Assembly: GCF_003315795.1 (NCBI RefSeq)
Contig: NZ_QMEY01000004.1
Location: 62,001-126,000, forward strand
Length of the DNA: 64,000 nt
Direction of reading: 5' to 3'
From: Spongiactinospora rosea
GTDB taxonomy: Bacteria > Actinomycetota > Actinomycetes > Streptosporangiales > Streptosporangiaceae
Below the pieces are notes generated by a model. The model had not been told where the DNA came from. It saw only the letters and a program-made list of their open reading frames with translations, and searched no databases. Made by a program: the position numbers and the translations under genes. This document shows positions 35,573 to 44,444 of this stretch, piece after piece (position 1 is the stretch's first letter; every line of letters starts with the position of its first letter).

Positions 35573-36028
35573 TCAGGCCGGTTCGGACTCGGACTCGGAC
35601 TCGGCATCGGCGAGTGCGTGCAGGGCCAGCACGTAAGAGGTGAGCCCGAAACCGGCGATCGTGCCGCTGGCCACCCCCGAGACCACCGAGGTGTGCCGGA
35701 ACTCCTCGCGGGCCGCCGGGTTGGAGATGTGCACCTCGATCAGCGGCGCGGTGCGCTGGGACACGGCGTCGCGCACGGCGTAGGAGTAGTGGGTGAAGGC
35801 GGCCGGATTGAGCACCACCGGGACCTGGCCGTCGGCGGCCTCGTGCAGCCAGCCGATCAGCTCAGCCTCGCTGTCGGTCTGCCTGACCTCGACGTCCAGG
35901 CCGAGCCGCTGCCCGGTCTTCTGGCACAGCACCACGAGGTCGTCGTACGTCTGCGCGCCGTAGACCTCGGGTTCGCGGCGGCCGAGGCGGCCGAGGTTGG
36001 GGCCATTGAGCACGAACACGGTGGTCAT
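35573..36028 (-). CDS. aroQ: Type II 3-dehydroquinate dehydratase
   Basis: 151 residues, a normal length for the dodecameric type II enzyme. Catalytic Tyr23 lies in REPEVYG after NGPNLGRLG, with [10 protein letters not shown] and IEVHISN forming the rest of the active site. It converts 3-dehydroquinate to 3-dehydroshikimate. ATG at 36028 overlaps the aroB stop by four bases. The C-terminus ends in the acidic repeat ESESESEPA, encoded by a short tandem hexamer. Confidence 0.97.
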   Translation of the reverse strand: MTTVFVLNGPNLGRLGRREPEVYGAQTYDDLVVLCQKTGQRLGLDVEVRQTDSEAELIGWLHEAADGQVPVVLNPAAFTHYSYAVRDAVSQRTAPLIEVHISNPAAREEFRHTSVVSGVASGTIAGFGLTSYVLALHALADAESESESEPA

Positions 36029-37101
36029 CGTGCCACCTCCTGGTACGCGGCGGTCAGCAGCTCGGGTGAGGGGTCTTCCAGCCTGCCGACCTCGGCCAGG
36101 CCGTCAAGGACGACGAAACGCCGCTTGGCGCCGCGGTTCTTCTTGTCCAGCCGCATGTGGTCGCTTAGCTCGGGCCAGGCGTCGCGGCGGTAGGAGGTGG
36201 GCAGGCCGACCGAGGTGAGGATGGCGCGGGTGCGCTCGACGAGGTCGGCGCCGATGCGCCCGTCCAGGCGGGACAGCTCGGCCGCGTAGACCATGCCGAT
36301 CGCGACGGCCTCGCCGTGCCTGATCCGGTAGTCTTCGGCGCGCTCGATCGCGTGGGCCAGGGTGTGGCCGTAGTTGAGGATCTCGCGCAGCCCCGACTCC
36401 CGCAGGTCGGCGCCCACCACGTCGGCCTTGACCTGGACCTTGCGCTCGATCAGCGCGCGGGTGTGCGGGCCCTCCGGAGTGGCGGCCCCGGCCGGGTCCT
36501 CTTCGATCAGCGAAAGGATCTCGGGGTCGGCGATGAAGCCGCCCTTGATCACTTCGGCGAGCCCGGCGACGTAGTCGTCGCGCGGCACCGACGCCAGCGT
36601 GGCGAGGTCGCACAGCACCCCGGCGGGCGGGTAGAAGGCGCCCACGAGGTTCTTGCCCTCGGGGGTGTTGATGCCGGTCTTGCCGCCCACCGCGGCGTCG
36701 ACCATGGCCAGCAGCGTGGTCGGCACGAGGACGACCTTGACGCCGCGCAGCCAGGTGGCCGCCGCGAACCCGGCGAGGTCGGTGCAGGCGCCGCCGCCCA
36801 CGCCCACCACCGCGTCGGAGCGTGTCATGCCGTGCCGGCCGAAGGCCGACCACAGCTCGGCGGCCACCTGCGGGGTCTTGGCCCGCTCGCCGTCCGGGAC
36901 GGGCAGCGGCACGACCTCGTAGCCCGCCGCGGCAAGGGCCTCGGCGACCGGCCCGGCCAGCTCGGAGAGCGTACCGGGGTGGACCACGGCGACCGTGCGC
37001 ACGCCGTCGCCGAGCAGCCCGGCCGCCTCGCCGAGCACCCCGGTGCCGATCACCACGTCATAGGGGTTGTCGCCCTTGACGGTGATGCGGGTGGCGCTCA
37101 C
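36025..37101 (-). CDS. aroB: 3-dehydroquinate synthase
   Basis: 358 residues. The NAD-binding [19 protein letters not shown] and the metal-binding region ending [12 protein letters not shown] are the AroB signatures, and [19 protein letters not shown] is the classical family motif. It makes 3-dehydroquinate from DAHP in the shikimate pathway. The start overlaps the aroK stop by four bases and the stop overlaps aroQ, so the four aro genes are translationally linked. Confidence 0.97.
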   Translation of the reverse strand: MSATRITVKGDNPYDVVIGTGVLGEAAGLLGDGVRTVAVVHPGTLSELAGPVAEALAAAGYEVVPLPVPDGERAKTPQVAAELWSAFGRHGMTRSDAVVGVGGGACTDLAGFAAATWLRGVKVVLVPTTLLAMVDAAVGGKTGINTPEGKNLVGAFYPPAGVLCDLATLASVPRDDYVAGLAEVIKGGFIADPEILSLIEEDPAGAATPEGPHTRALIERKVQVKADVVGADLRESGLREILNYGHTLAHAIERAEDYRIRHGEAVAIGMVYAAELSRLDGRIGADLVERTRAILTSVGLPTSYRRDAWPELSDHMRLDKKNRGAKRRFVVLDGLAEVGRLEDPSPELLTAAYQEVAR

Positions 37102-37598
37102 CGCGCCACCGCCTTCGCGATCTCTTCCACGATGTCGTCGGGCTCCCGCTCGTCGGTCGTCACGGTGATCGTGGCCAGCCGCTCGTAGATCGGCCGCCGT
37201 TCTTCCATCAGCTTCTTGAGCCGGCTGCGCGGGTTGAGCACGAGCAGCGGCCGGGCCGACGCCAGCCCGACCCGCTGGACCGCCTGGGTCAGGCCGACCG
37301 CCAGATAGACCACGGTGTGGCCGTCCAGCAGCCGCTGGACCTCCTCGGCGAGCACCGCCCCGCCGCCCAGCGAGAGCACCCCGTCGTGCTCGGCCAGCGC
37401 CTGGCGTACGGCGATGGCCTCCAGCTCGCGGAACCGCTCCTCGCCGTCCTCGACGAAGACGTCGCTGACCGACTTGCCGGTGGTCTGCTCGATGTCGGCG
37501 TCGGTGTCGCGGAAGGCGACGCCCAGACGTTCGGCGAGCAGCCGCCCCACGGTGGTCTTGCCCGAACCCGGCGGGCCGATGAGCACGGTGACCGTCAT
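37098..37598 (-). CDS. aroK: Shikimate kinase
   Basis: 166 residues from ATG 37598, which overlaps the aroC stop as ATGA. P-loop GPPGSGKT at 8-15, shikimate-binding DTDADIE and GGGAV, and the lid region around [15 protein letters not shown]. It phosphorylates shikimate with ATP. The frame is open further upstream inside aroC, but that is shadow. Confidence 0.97.
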   Translation of the reverse strand: MTVTVLIGPPGSGKTTVGRLLAERLGVAFRDTDADIEQTTGKSVSDVFVEDGEERFRELEAIAVRQALAEHDGVLSLGGGAVLAEEVQRLLDGHTVVYLAVGLTQAVQRVGLASARPLLVLNPRSRLKKLMEERRPIYERLATITVTTDEREPDDIVEEIAKAVAR

Positions 37599-38806
37599 TC
37601 GGCGGCCTCCTGTGCGCCCGCGTGGTAGGGCGGCTTCAGCATGGCCGACAGGTAGCCGGCGCAGTTGCGGGCGACCTCCTCGACGGAGTCTCCGCCGAAC
37701 TTCTCCAGCGCCACATCGGCCAGCACCAGGGCGACCATGGCCTCCGCGACGACCCCCGCGGCCGGGACGGAGCACACGTCGGAACGCTGGTTGATGGCCT
37801 TGGCGGGCTCTCCGGTGCGCACGTCGACGGTGGCGAGCGCCCGGGGGACGGTGGAGATCGGCTTCATCGCGGCGCGGACGCGCAGCGGCTCGCCGTTCGT
37901 CATGCCGCCCTCGATGCCGCCCGCGCGGTTGGTGATGCGGCGCACGCCGTCGGTCTCGCCCACGATCTCGTCGTGGGCGTGCGAGCCCCTGCGCCTGGCC
38001 GTCTCGAAGCCGTCGCCGACCGCGACGCCCTTGATGGCCTGGATGCCCATCAACGCACCGGCCAGCCGGGAGTCGAGCCTGCGGTCCCAGTGGACGTAGC
38101 TGCCGAGGCCCGGCGGCAGGCCGTACGCGACGACCTCGACCACGCCGCCCAGCGTGTCGCCCTCCCTGCGGGCCGTCTCGATCTCCTCGATCATGGCCGC
38201 GCTGGTCTCCGGGTCGAAGCAGCGCACCGGGTCGTCATCGACGGCGGCGAGGTCGCCCGGGCCGGGGATCACTCCGTCGGGGGCGGCGACCGTGCCGATG
38301 CCGACGACGTGGCTGACGATCTCCACGCCCAGCGCCTGGCGCAGGAAGTTGACCGCGACCTGGCCGAGCGCGACCCTGGCCGCGGTCTCGCGGGCGCTGG
38401 CCCGGTCGAGAACGGGGCGGGCGTCGTCGAAGCCGTACTTCTGCATGCCGGACAGATCGGCGTGGCCGGGCCGGGGCCGCGACAGCGGCGCGTTGCGCGC
38501 CTGCCCCGCCAGCACGTCCGGGTCGACGGGGTCCGCGGCCATCACGGTCTCCCACTTCGGCCACTCACTGTTGCCCACGCGGACGGCCACCGGGCTGCCG
38601 AGCGTGCGGCCGTGCCGCACGCCGCCGACGATGGTGGCGACGTCCTGCTCGAACTTCATCCGCGCACCGCGGCCATGGCCGAGCCGGCGGCGGCGCAGCG
38701 CCTCGGCGATCTCGGGGGTGGTCACCTCGACCCCGGCGGGCAAACCTTCCAGAATCGCGACGAGTTCGGGCCCATGCGACTCGCCTGCGGTCAACCAGCG
38801 CAACAT
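37595..38806 (-). CDS. aroC: Chorismate synthase
   Basis: 403 residues from ATG 38806, where [12 protein letters not shown], the family start, begins. FMN-binding and signature stretches are present: [27 protein letters not shown] and [12 protein letters not shown]. It forms chorismate from EPSP and needs reduced FMN. First gene of aroC-aroK-aroB-aroQ. The prepilin peptidase gene upstream on the same strand ends 47 bases before it. Confidence 0.97.
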   Translation of the reverse strand: MLRWLTAGESHGPELVAILEGLPAGVEVTTPEIAEALRRRRLGHGRGARMKFEQDVATIVGGVRHGRTLGSPVAVRVGNSEWPKWETVMAADPVDPDVLAGQARNAPLSRPRPGHADLSGMQKYGFDDARPVLDRASARETAARVALGQVAVNFLRQALGVEIVSHVVGIGTVAAPDGVIPGPGDLAAVDDDPVRCFDPETSAAMIEEIETARREGDTLGGVVEVVAYGLPPGLGSYVHWDRRLDSRLAGALMGIQAIKGVAVGDGFETARRRGSHAHDEIVGETDGVRRITNRAGGIEGGMTNGEPLRVRAAMKPISTVPRALATVDVRTGEPAKAINQRSDVCSVPAAGVVAEAMVALVLADVALEKFGGDSVEEVARNCAGYLSAMLKPPYHAGAQEAAE

Positions 38807-38853
38807 GGGGACAAGTCTTCCATGCGCCGCCACGTTATGGTGTCACACCCCGC

Positions 38854-39486
38854 TCACCACGCGTGCAGAACGGCCAGCGCGCCGAAGATCATGAAGGGGC
38901 CGAACGGGATTTCGGTCCCGCGATGGGCGCGGCGGGCGGCGATCAGCGCCACGCCGTACACGGCGGCGGACAGGTGGGTGAGCACGACGGCGGCGATGAC
39001 CGCGTCCCAGCCGGTCCAGCCGAGCGCGGTGCCGAGGGCGAGGGCGAGCTTGACATCGCCCAGGCCGAGCGCGGCGGGGCGGATGATGAAGAGCACCGCG
39101 TAGAAGCCCGCCAGGGCGAACGCGCCCGCGCCCGCACGCTGCAGGTCCCCGGGACGCCCGGCCGTCAGGGCCTCGACGGCCAGCAGCACGGTCACCCCGG
39201 CGTACGCGGTGATGGTCAGTTCGTCGGGGAGCCGGAGGTCGGCGATGTCGATCACGGCGAGCGGCACTGCGACGACCATGAGGACGCCGTACGCGGCCAA
39301 CTCCCAGGGCGGCACGAACCGTATCGCCGGCCCGGCTAACGCCACCGCAGTTACGACCGCATACGCCCCGACGGAGGGCCGACCATTCGGCCCATCCTCG
39401 ACGTGCCGCCGTACCGACGCCCGCTGCCAAAGGCCGGCCACCACCGCCACAAGAGCGCCCAGACCGATGATCAGACCACCCGGCAC
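38854..39486 (-). CDS. A24-type prepilin peptidase (catalytic domain only)
   Basis: 210 residues from GTG 39486, chosen because the first hydrophobic helix begins here and TAGGGT lies 7 bases upstream. About six membrane helices. The two catalytic aspartates are in IDIADLRLPDE and LGLGDVKLAL. The N-terminal Cys-rich methylase domain of classical PilD is absent, as in many actinomycete enzymes. It should cleave type IV pilin or Flp/Tad-type prepilins; no pilus genes are in this window. It lies upstream of aroC on the same strand. Confidence 0.9.
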   Translation of the reverse strand: MPGGLIIGLGALVAVVAGLWQRASVRRHVEDGPNGRPSVGAYAVVTAVALAGPAIRFVPPWELAAYGVLMVVAVPLAVIDIADLRLPDELTITAYAGVTVLLAVEALTAGRPGDLQRAGAGAFALAGFYAVLFIIRPAALGLGDVKLALALGTALGWTGWDAVIAAVVLTHLSAAVYGVALIAARRAHRGTEIPFGPFMIFGALAVLHAW

Positions 39487-39493
39487 CCGCCAG

Positions 39494-39499
39494 ACCCTA
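39494..39499 (-). promoter_or_regulatory. -10-like TAGGGT before the prepilin peptidase gene
   Basis: TAGGGT is separated from the GTG start by 7 bases, the same layout as upstream of the SWIM and aminotransferase genes. Confidence 0.45.
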
Positions 39500-39595
39500 G
39501 CCCACCTCCCAGGGCACGGGGACCAGATCGGGATGATCGGCCTGAGGCGGGTTCGGCGGCCAGCGAGCGACGGGCCCGAGAGGCGGCAACGAGGT

Positions 39596-39975
39596 GGAAT
39601 CCATGGCGGCCGTTCGCGACGCGGAGCAATCGGGAGCGGCGAAAGCTGGAGACAGCCCACGGTCGCAGCGGGAACGCCGAGCGAGGCGCACCGCTTCGTG
39701 GCGGCGGCTGGGGATCTACTCCGCTGTGGCGGTGGAGGTACCGGGCACCACGATGTGATCAGCAGCGGCGAGGTAGGGAGAGCACAGCGGCTGTACGCGA
39801 GGAGAAGCGATCAGGAGCGGCGAAGTGTGGAGGCAAATCCACGGTCGCAGTGGAAACGTCGCGATGTGATCAGCGGCGGCAGGGTGGGGATCCATGGCAG
39901 CCGTAGGCGACGCGGATCAGTCGGAGCGGCGAAATGTGGAGGTGGTCCACGGGCGTACTAGGGACGCCGAGCGCG
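39596..39975. repeat. Irregular tandem repeats downstream of the SseB-like gene
   Basis: Three degenerate copies of a module containing GAGCGGCGAA, then TGTGGAGG, then CCACGGTCGCAG are found near 39640, 39810 and 39930, with a CCATGG/CCGT-GCGACGCGG block before the first and third. The spacing is irregular (about 110 and 180 bases). TGATCAGCGGCGG also occurs here (about 39870) and at the 3' end of the SseB-like gene (40048). The tract 39500-40049 holds no supported gene. Confidence 0.6.
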
Positions 39976-40049
39976 GCGAATCCTTACGGCCACGGAGAAG
40001 GGATGTACGCCGACATGGTGATGGAGAGGCTGAGCGCCCAGGAGGCTGA

Positions 40050-40607
40050 TCAGCGGCGGGACCAGGGGAAACGGCGGCGGCGGGGTGGCGAGGGGGCGGG
40101 GGCTGCGGTCGTGGTGGTGACGCCGTGGGCGGCGAGGCGGCCGGCGATTTGGTCGGCCGGGCCGTGGAGAGCGGCGAGGGTGTGCAGGAGGGTGCCCTCG
40201 ATGACGAAGCTCGCCGGACCGGCCACGTCGATGATCACGGCGGCGGCCTGCTCCTGGAGGGCCGCCTGGCAGACCTGGGGCCCGGTGGCCTGGATGGGGC
40301 GGGCGTCGGGCCGCCACAGGGCCAGCGTCTCGGCCCCGGTGAAGGCGAGTACCGCCTCTCTGCCGTCCTGCCCGACCAGCTTGGGCAGCGCGATCTCGCT
40401 CTCCTTCTCCTGCTTCAGGCCGTGCTCGCCCACCTCGGCCTCGGTGAGCAGGGCGACCACCGGCACCAGCAGCCGCGCGGTGCTCAGCGGCGCGATGACC
40501 GCCCGCGCGTCGACATGGCCCTCGGCGTGCGCCTGAAGGGCGGCGGTGAGCGCGACGTCGGTCCCGCCGTCGTCGTCGGGCAGCAGTGGGCGCGGAATGC
40601 TCGGCAC
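40050..40607 (-). CDS. SseB-family protein
   Basis: 185 residues from GTG 40607. The pattern LTAALQAHAEGHVDARAVIAPLSTARLLVPVVALL, followed by KESEIALPKLVGQDGREAVLAFTGAETLALW and VIEGTLLHTLA, is the SseB N-terminal fold, here found without a secretion system. Start chosen because TAGGCT lies 8 bases upstream; the much longer open frame upstream is made by the 61-bp repeat array. The C-terminus is a Pro/Arg-rich tail. Cytoplasmic; role unknown. Confidence 0.82.
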   Translation of the reverse strand: MPSIPRPLLPDDDGGTDVALTAALQAHAEGHVDARAVIAPLSTARLLVPVVALLTEAEVGEHGLKQEKESEIALPKLVGQDGREAVLAFTGAETLALWRPDARPIQATGPQVCQAALQEQAAAVIIDVAGPASFVIEGTLLHTLAALHGPADQIAGRLAAHGVTTTTAAPAPSPPRRRRFPWSRR

Positions 40608-40615
40608 GTTCCGCG

Positions 40616-40621
40616 AGCCTA
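40616..40621 (-). promoter_or_regulatory. -10-like TAGGCT before the SseB-like gene
   Basis: TAGGCT lies 8 bases from the GTG at 40607 and there is no ribosome binding site between them. Confidence 0.45.
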
Positions 40622-40738
40622 CCGGCTCCCACCGGTACTCCGATGAGAGGCAGGCTCCAGAACAGGGCGGCAGATGGAACCAAAGCGATTGCCGGACAAA
40701 GCCAAGCAATGCAGGGCACGGCCACGACCGAGACGCAC

Positions 40739-40982
40739 CCGAGCGGCCCCTCGATGAACAGGAGCGGGAAAAGCGGGTGACGCCGCGACCCAAAGCTGCC
40801 CGCAAGGACCCCGCTGAGCGACGGGGACAGGAGGAGCCGGAAGACGGCCACGACCGAAGCTCCCGCAGAGCCCGTTGACGGATGGGCCAGGAAAGACGCC
40901 AGACGACCATGACCGAAGCTCTCGCAGAGCCCCGTTGAGGGGTGAGGTCAGGAGGGGCGGGAGACGGCCACGACCGAAGCTC
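40739..40982. repeat. 244-bp higher-order duplication, copy 1
   Basis: Four repeat units as a block are about 95 percent identical to 41100-41344, offset 361-362 bases with one single-base indel. The block starts near CGAGC-GCCCCTCGATG and ends at GACCGAAGCT. Confidence 0.8.
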
Positions 40983-41099
40983 TCGCAGAGCCCCGGCGAG
41001 GGGTGAGGTCAGGAAGCCCGGGAGACGAGCGAGGCTCCCGCAGGACGCGCTGACAGATGGGTCAGGAAGGGCGGGGAGACCGCCACGGCCGAGGCTTAC

Positions 41100-41344
41100 C
41101 CGAGCTGCCCCTCGATGGACAGGAGCAGGAAAAGCGGGTGACACCGCGACCCAAAGCTGCCCGCAAGGACCCCGCTGAGCGACGGGGACAGGAAGAGCCG
41201 GAAGACGGCCACGACCGAAGCTCCCGCAGGGCCCGTTGACGGATGGGGCCAGGAAGGACGCCGGACGACCCTGACCGAAGCTCTCGCAGAGCCCCGTTGA
41301 GGGGTGAGGTCAGGAGGGGCGGGAGACGGCCACGACCGAAGCTC
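41100..41344. repeat. 245-bp higher-order duplication, copy 2
   Basis: Second copy of the block at 40739-40982. The high identity compared with single units (which differ at many sites) shows a more recent block duplication within the array. Confidence 0.8.
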
Positions 41345-41480
41345 CGGCGAACACCCCGCTGAGGGGCGGAGTCAGGAAGAACGCGAGACGCCCACGACCA
41401 AGATCCCGCAGAGCCCGCAGAGCCCGCAGAGCCCGCAGGAGACGATTGAAGCCCCTGCGGGGTGTGTTGATGGAGGGGGG

Positions 41481-42587
41481 TCAGGAGGGGCGGGAGATGG
41501 CGGCGACCGGGGCTCCGCCGGGTGGGCCCTGGTGGACGGCGGCTACGGAGACGAAGATGGCGGGGTCGCCGGTGATGGCGGCGGCGATGCCGCCGACGGC
41601 GGCCTTGATCTGGCGGTGCCAGTGGACGTCGGAGTCGTCGAGCAGGACGGTACGGCGGCCGCGTACCCGTCCCGACGGGTCGGCCTCGCATTTGAGGAAC
41701 ACGTTGACCAGGCGGTCGCCGAGGTCGCTCGGGTGGGGTCGGGCCGGCAGGTCGAGGCCGCTCGCGCGGATGGCGGCCCAGATGCCGTCGGTGTCGAGGG
41801 CGTCGCGCATCAGGGCGTGGCCGATGCGGTAGTGACCGCCGATGCCGCGTACGTTGCCCACCACCACGATCTGGGCACGGTCGAGTTCAACGCCGCTGGA
41901 GCAGGAGGCCACGCTGGAGTAGAGGGACAGGTCGCGGTGGATCTGACCGGCCTCGGGCATCTGGATCTCGCCGAGCGCCACCGCGACGCCGAGGGCGGCC
42001 GTGGAGTTGGAGATGTCCATCGAGAGCGCGGTGTCGTCGGTCACCGTCTCCTGGCCCCGCGCCTTGGCGTCGTTGATCGCGGCCTGGGTCAGCAGCGGGG
42101 TCTTGGTCTGTACGTAGTGGACGTCGGCCGGGTCGTCGATGCCCGCGCCCTTCGTCGCCGCGACCACCCCGGCGGCGACCTTGATGACCATGGCGGGGCG
42201 GCCGATGTCCTCGGGAAGTAAGGGCTCGCTCATCGCCACGCCCACCGACACCCGGGGCTCGTCCGTGGGCGGCGCGTTCGCCGGATCGGTGGTGGCGAAG
42301 ATCGTGGCGTGCGGGCTCAGTACGCCGTCGGTGCCGCCGGACCACACCAGCGGGACCTGCGCGACCTCGGCCGCCGTACGCCTCCCGCGCGACACCAGCA
42401 CCTCGCGGAAGGCCCGGTCGGCCAGGATGCGGGTGTGGTCGTTGACGCCGCCGTTGCCCTCGGTCTTGCCGATGACGGCGAGCACCCGGTCGGCCTCGAT
42501 CACGCCCCCGTCGATCAGGTCCGCGAGCCCGGAGGCGTCGGTCACGCTCTCGATGGCGACCTTGCGCACCTCGATGGGTTCCGGCAT
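41481..42587 (-). CDS. Ring-opening amidohydrolase (cyanuric acid hydrolase/barbiturase family)
   Basis: 368 residues from ATG 42587 (GAGGG upstream). The family has three similar repeats each giving a Lys and a Ser to the active site: here [12 protein letters not shown] with [12 protein letters not shown], then VQTKTPLL with [11 protein letters not shown], then [11 protein letters not shown] with [12 protein letters not shown]. Whether cyanurate, barbiturate or another cyclic imide is the substrate cannot be told. The carbamate kinase gene upstream on the same strand may take up a carbamate-type product. The last 13 codons are the apparent source of the tandem array that follows the stop. 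Confidence 0.9.
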   Translation of the reverse strand: MPEPIEVRKVAIESVTDASGLADLIDGGVIEADRVLAVIGKTEGNGGVNDHTRILADRAFREVLVSRGRRTAAEVAQVPLVWSGGTDGVLSPHATIFATTDPANAPPTDEPRVSVGVAMSEPLLPEDIGRPAMVIKVAAGVVAATKGAGIDDPADVHYVQTKTPLLTQAAINDAKARGQETVTDDTALSMDISNSTAALGVAVALGEIQMPEAGQIHRDLSLYSSVASCSSGVELDRAQIVVVGNVRGIGGHYRIGHALMRDALDTDGIWAAIRASGLDLPARPHPSDLGDRLVNVFLKCEADPSGRVRGRRTVLLDDSDVHWHRQIKAAVGGIAAAITGDPAIFVSVAAVHQGPPGGAPVAAISRPS

Positions 42588-42995
42588 GCCCTCACACCCT
42601 CCGCTCGCCCGCGACCTCTCCCCCCGGCGGAAATTACCCATGGTCGGGCGGCGATTCACCGGCCCGTCCATAACGTGCGGACACTACTCTTTTGCACACC
42701 GTGACAAAGACTCTTGACGCGGGCCGGGGCGGGAAAGACGATGGCACCGCGAGAGGGAGCGAGCGTCCTGTCTGGGGGGCGCGGCCCCTCGCATGGTGGC
42801 GATCAGGGGCGCATCGTCGCTACACGCGTCGTAGTAGCCCGTTTCGATCAGGTCGATGACCTCGGACGGCCGCCCGGCCACGTCACGCCTTCCCCAAGGC
42901 GGGGCGGCCTTTCGCGGTGCAGCGCACGGACATCTCCGTCGATGCGGGCCAAGGAAGGGAGAGGCATGCCCGCGCTCCAGCCTGCGCCCCTGTTC
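42588..42995 (-). other. Gap between the amidohydrolase and carbamate kinase genes with two doubtful small frames
   Basis: 408 bases. A 16-codon ATG frame (42933-42883, CGGAG just upstream) is followed one base later by a 65-codon GTG frame (42881-42684) whose first half, SEVIDLIETGYYDACSDDAPL, reads like protein. Neither has a known relative that I can recall. A possible promoter for the amidohydrolase gene lies near 42680-42705 (TTGTCA with TAGTGT 15 bases on). I do not call genes here. Confidence 0.3.
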
Positions 42996-43919
42996 TTAGC
43001 CACCGGCTCCGCCCGGCAGCACGACCGTTCCGGTCCGGCCGGTGAGCGCCGAGCCGAGGTCGCGCAGCGAGACGATCATCGCGCGGGCCCCGCCGTTCTC
43101 GACGAACCGCAGCGCCGCCTCCACCTTGGGGCCCATGCTGCCCGGGGGGAAGTGCCCGGCCTTTTGCAGGTCGCGCAGCTCGGCCGCGGTGATGCGGCCG
43201 ATGGTCCGCGCCCGCGAGGTACCGAACCCGGCGACCGCGCCCGGCACATTGGTGGCGATCACGAGCACCGTGGCGCGTACGGCACGCGCCAGCAGCCCAG
43301 CCGCGAGGTCCTTGTCCACGACGGCCTCGACGCCGCTCAGCCCGCCGTCCGGCGCGCGGATCACCGGTACTCCCCCGCCGCCCGCGGCGACCACCACGAA
43401 GCCCCGGTCCATCAGCGCCGACACCGCCTCGGCGTCCAGGATCTCGCGCGGCTCCGGGGAGGGGACCACGCGCCGCCACCCCCGGTCGAACGCCCGCCAC
43501 TTCTCCCCCGCCTGCCGGAAACGCCCGGCCTCGGCCTCGGTGAGGTACCGGCCGATCGGCTTGACCGGGTCGGCGAAGGCGGGGTCGGCGGCGTCGACCA
43601 GCGTACGGGTGAGGACCACCGCGGCGCGGCGGCCGAGCGCGTTGAGGATGAGCGTGCCTATGGTGGCCTGGGTCTGCGCGCCGCACCAGTCCAGCGGGAC
43701 GGGCGGCACGACGCCGGCCGCGAGCTGGTTCTTCAGCAGCAGGTTGCCGACCTGGGGGCCGTTGCCGTGGGTGAGCGCCACCCGGTGGCCGGCGTCGATC
43801 AGCGTGGCGACCTGGCGCATGGCCGACTCGACCGCCCGGCGCTGGTCGCCGGGGGCGGCGTTGCCGTCCGGCGTGGTCAGCGCGTTGCCGCCGAGCGCGA
43901 TCAGGACCCGTTCCCCCAC
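42996..43919 (-). CDS. arcC: Carbamate kinase
   Basis: 307 residues, the usual family length. Motifs: IALGGNAL at the start, THGNGPQVGNLL, CGAQTQATIG, VVAAGGGGVPV and AVVDKDLAAGLLA with the ATP site. In catabolism it makes ATP from carbamoyl phosphate and ADP. No arcA or arcB is nearby, so it is not part of an arginine deiminase operon here. It lies upstream of the ring-opening amidohydrolase on the same strand, 408 bases apart. Start ATG at 43919. Confidence 0.93.
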   Translation of the reverse strand: MGERVLIALGGNALTTPDGNAAPGDQRRAVESAMRQVATLIDAGHRVALTHGNGPQVGNLLLKNQLAAGVVPPVPLDWCGAQTQATIGTLILNALGRRAAVVLTRTLVDAADPAFADPVKPIGRYLTEAEAGRFRQAGEKWRAFDRGWRRVVPSPEPREILDAEAVSALMDRGFVVVAAGGGGVPVIRAPDGGLSGVEAVVDKDLAAGLLARAVRATVLVIATNVPGAVAGFGTSRARTIGRITAAELRDLQKAGHFPPGSMGPKVEAALRFVENGGARAMIVSLRDLGSALTGRTGTVVLPGGAGG

Positions 43920-44037
43920 AGCGTGAGGCTAGCCAGAGAAGGGGCGGTGGGCGTGGGCGATTCTCGCCGACGGCGGGCGTGTCCTTCGGCCGGTGGCCGA
44001 TCCGACACCGCCTTGTCATGAAATGCCGGACTTGATC

Positions 44038-44055
44038 TCTGAACCCCTGTTCAGA
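44038..44055. promoter_or_regulatory. ArsR-type operator
   Basis: TCTGAAC and GTTCAGA, perfect 7-bp arms around CCCT, lie 17 bases upstream of the arsR-family start. The sequence resembles the imperfect palindromes of SmtB/ArsR repressors. Confidence 0.75.
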
Positions 44056-44072
44056 CGTGAGGAGCGACAGAG

Positions 44073-44444
44073 ATGAACGTGGTCACCGCACTGGACGCCC
44101 GCACCACCAGACCTCCGGAAGGAGCCGGGGCGCAGGCGCGCAGTGACCGGCAGGTGACCGCCGAGGAGGCGAACCGGCTGGCGGAGATGTTCCGGCTGCT
44201 CGGCGACCCGACCCGGGCCCAGTTGCTGTACGCGCTGCTCGCCGCCGGGGAGTTGTGCGTGTGCGACCTGACCGAGGCGGTCCAGGTCACCGACACGGCC
44301 GTGTCGCACGCGCTGCGCCTGCTCCGCACGGCCGGGGTGGTGGCGAGCCGCCGGGAGGGGCGGACCATCTACTACCGCCTGTCCGACGCCCATGTCCGCA
44401 TGCTGCTCGACCTGAGCCGCGAGCATCTGAGGGAGGCACGTTGA
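44073..44444 (+). CDS. ArsR/SmtB-family metal-sensing repressor
   Basis: 123 residues. The winged helix includes LLGDPTRAQLLYALLAAGELCVCDLTEAV and VSHALRLLRTAGVV. Cys62-Val-Cys64-Asp66 forms an alpha-3-type site, and Asp105-His107 with His118 near the C-terminus match the alpha-5 zinc site, so it may bind zinc or a softer metal (Cd, Pb). It is followed by a CDF exporter whose TTG overlaps its stop. An operator-like palindrome lies in its promoter, so repression is relieved by metal. Confidence 0.92.
   Translation: MNVVTALDARTTRPPEGAGAQARSDRQVTAEEANRLAEMFRLLGDPTRAQLLYALLAAGELCVCDLTEAVQVTDTAVSHALRLLRTAGVVASRREGRTIYYRLSDAHVRMLLDLSREHLREAR

Larger units (their letters stand above)
40718..41480. 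repeat. 61-bp tandem repeat array (about 12 units)
   Basis: Units of 56-62 bases, mostly 60-61, follow each other from about 40718 to the amidohydrolase stop. Anchors of the form CGACCGAAGCT occur near 40730, 40789, 40850, 40910, 40971, 41031, 41086, 41148, 41211, 41272, 41333 and 41394. The best units contain GCTCTCGCAGAGC, a small hairpin, then CCCCGTTGAGGGGTGAGG and TCAGGAGGGGCGGGAGACGG. That last stretch matches the 3' end of the adjacent amidohydrolase gene, including its stop codon. A 9-bp subrepeat AGCCCGCAG occurs three to four times near 41410-41440. No gene lies in 40622-41480. Confidence 0.85.

Noticed and set aside
34504..35607. Long minus-strand frame over the SGNH gene and its duplicate
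   Set aside because: Different frame from the real gene; composition is shadow. It does not continue the SGNH protein into the tail copy.
40608..41144. N-terminal extension of the SseB-like protein through the repeats
   Set aside because: The open frame there is a by-product of GC-rich repeats (Arg/Ser/Pro-rich, repeated peptide); a plausible start with -10 lies at 40607.
40622..41480. CRISPR-like array
   Set aside because: The 61-bp units are adjacent degenerate tandem copies without unique spacers, and no cas gene is near.
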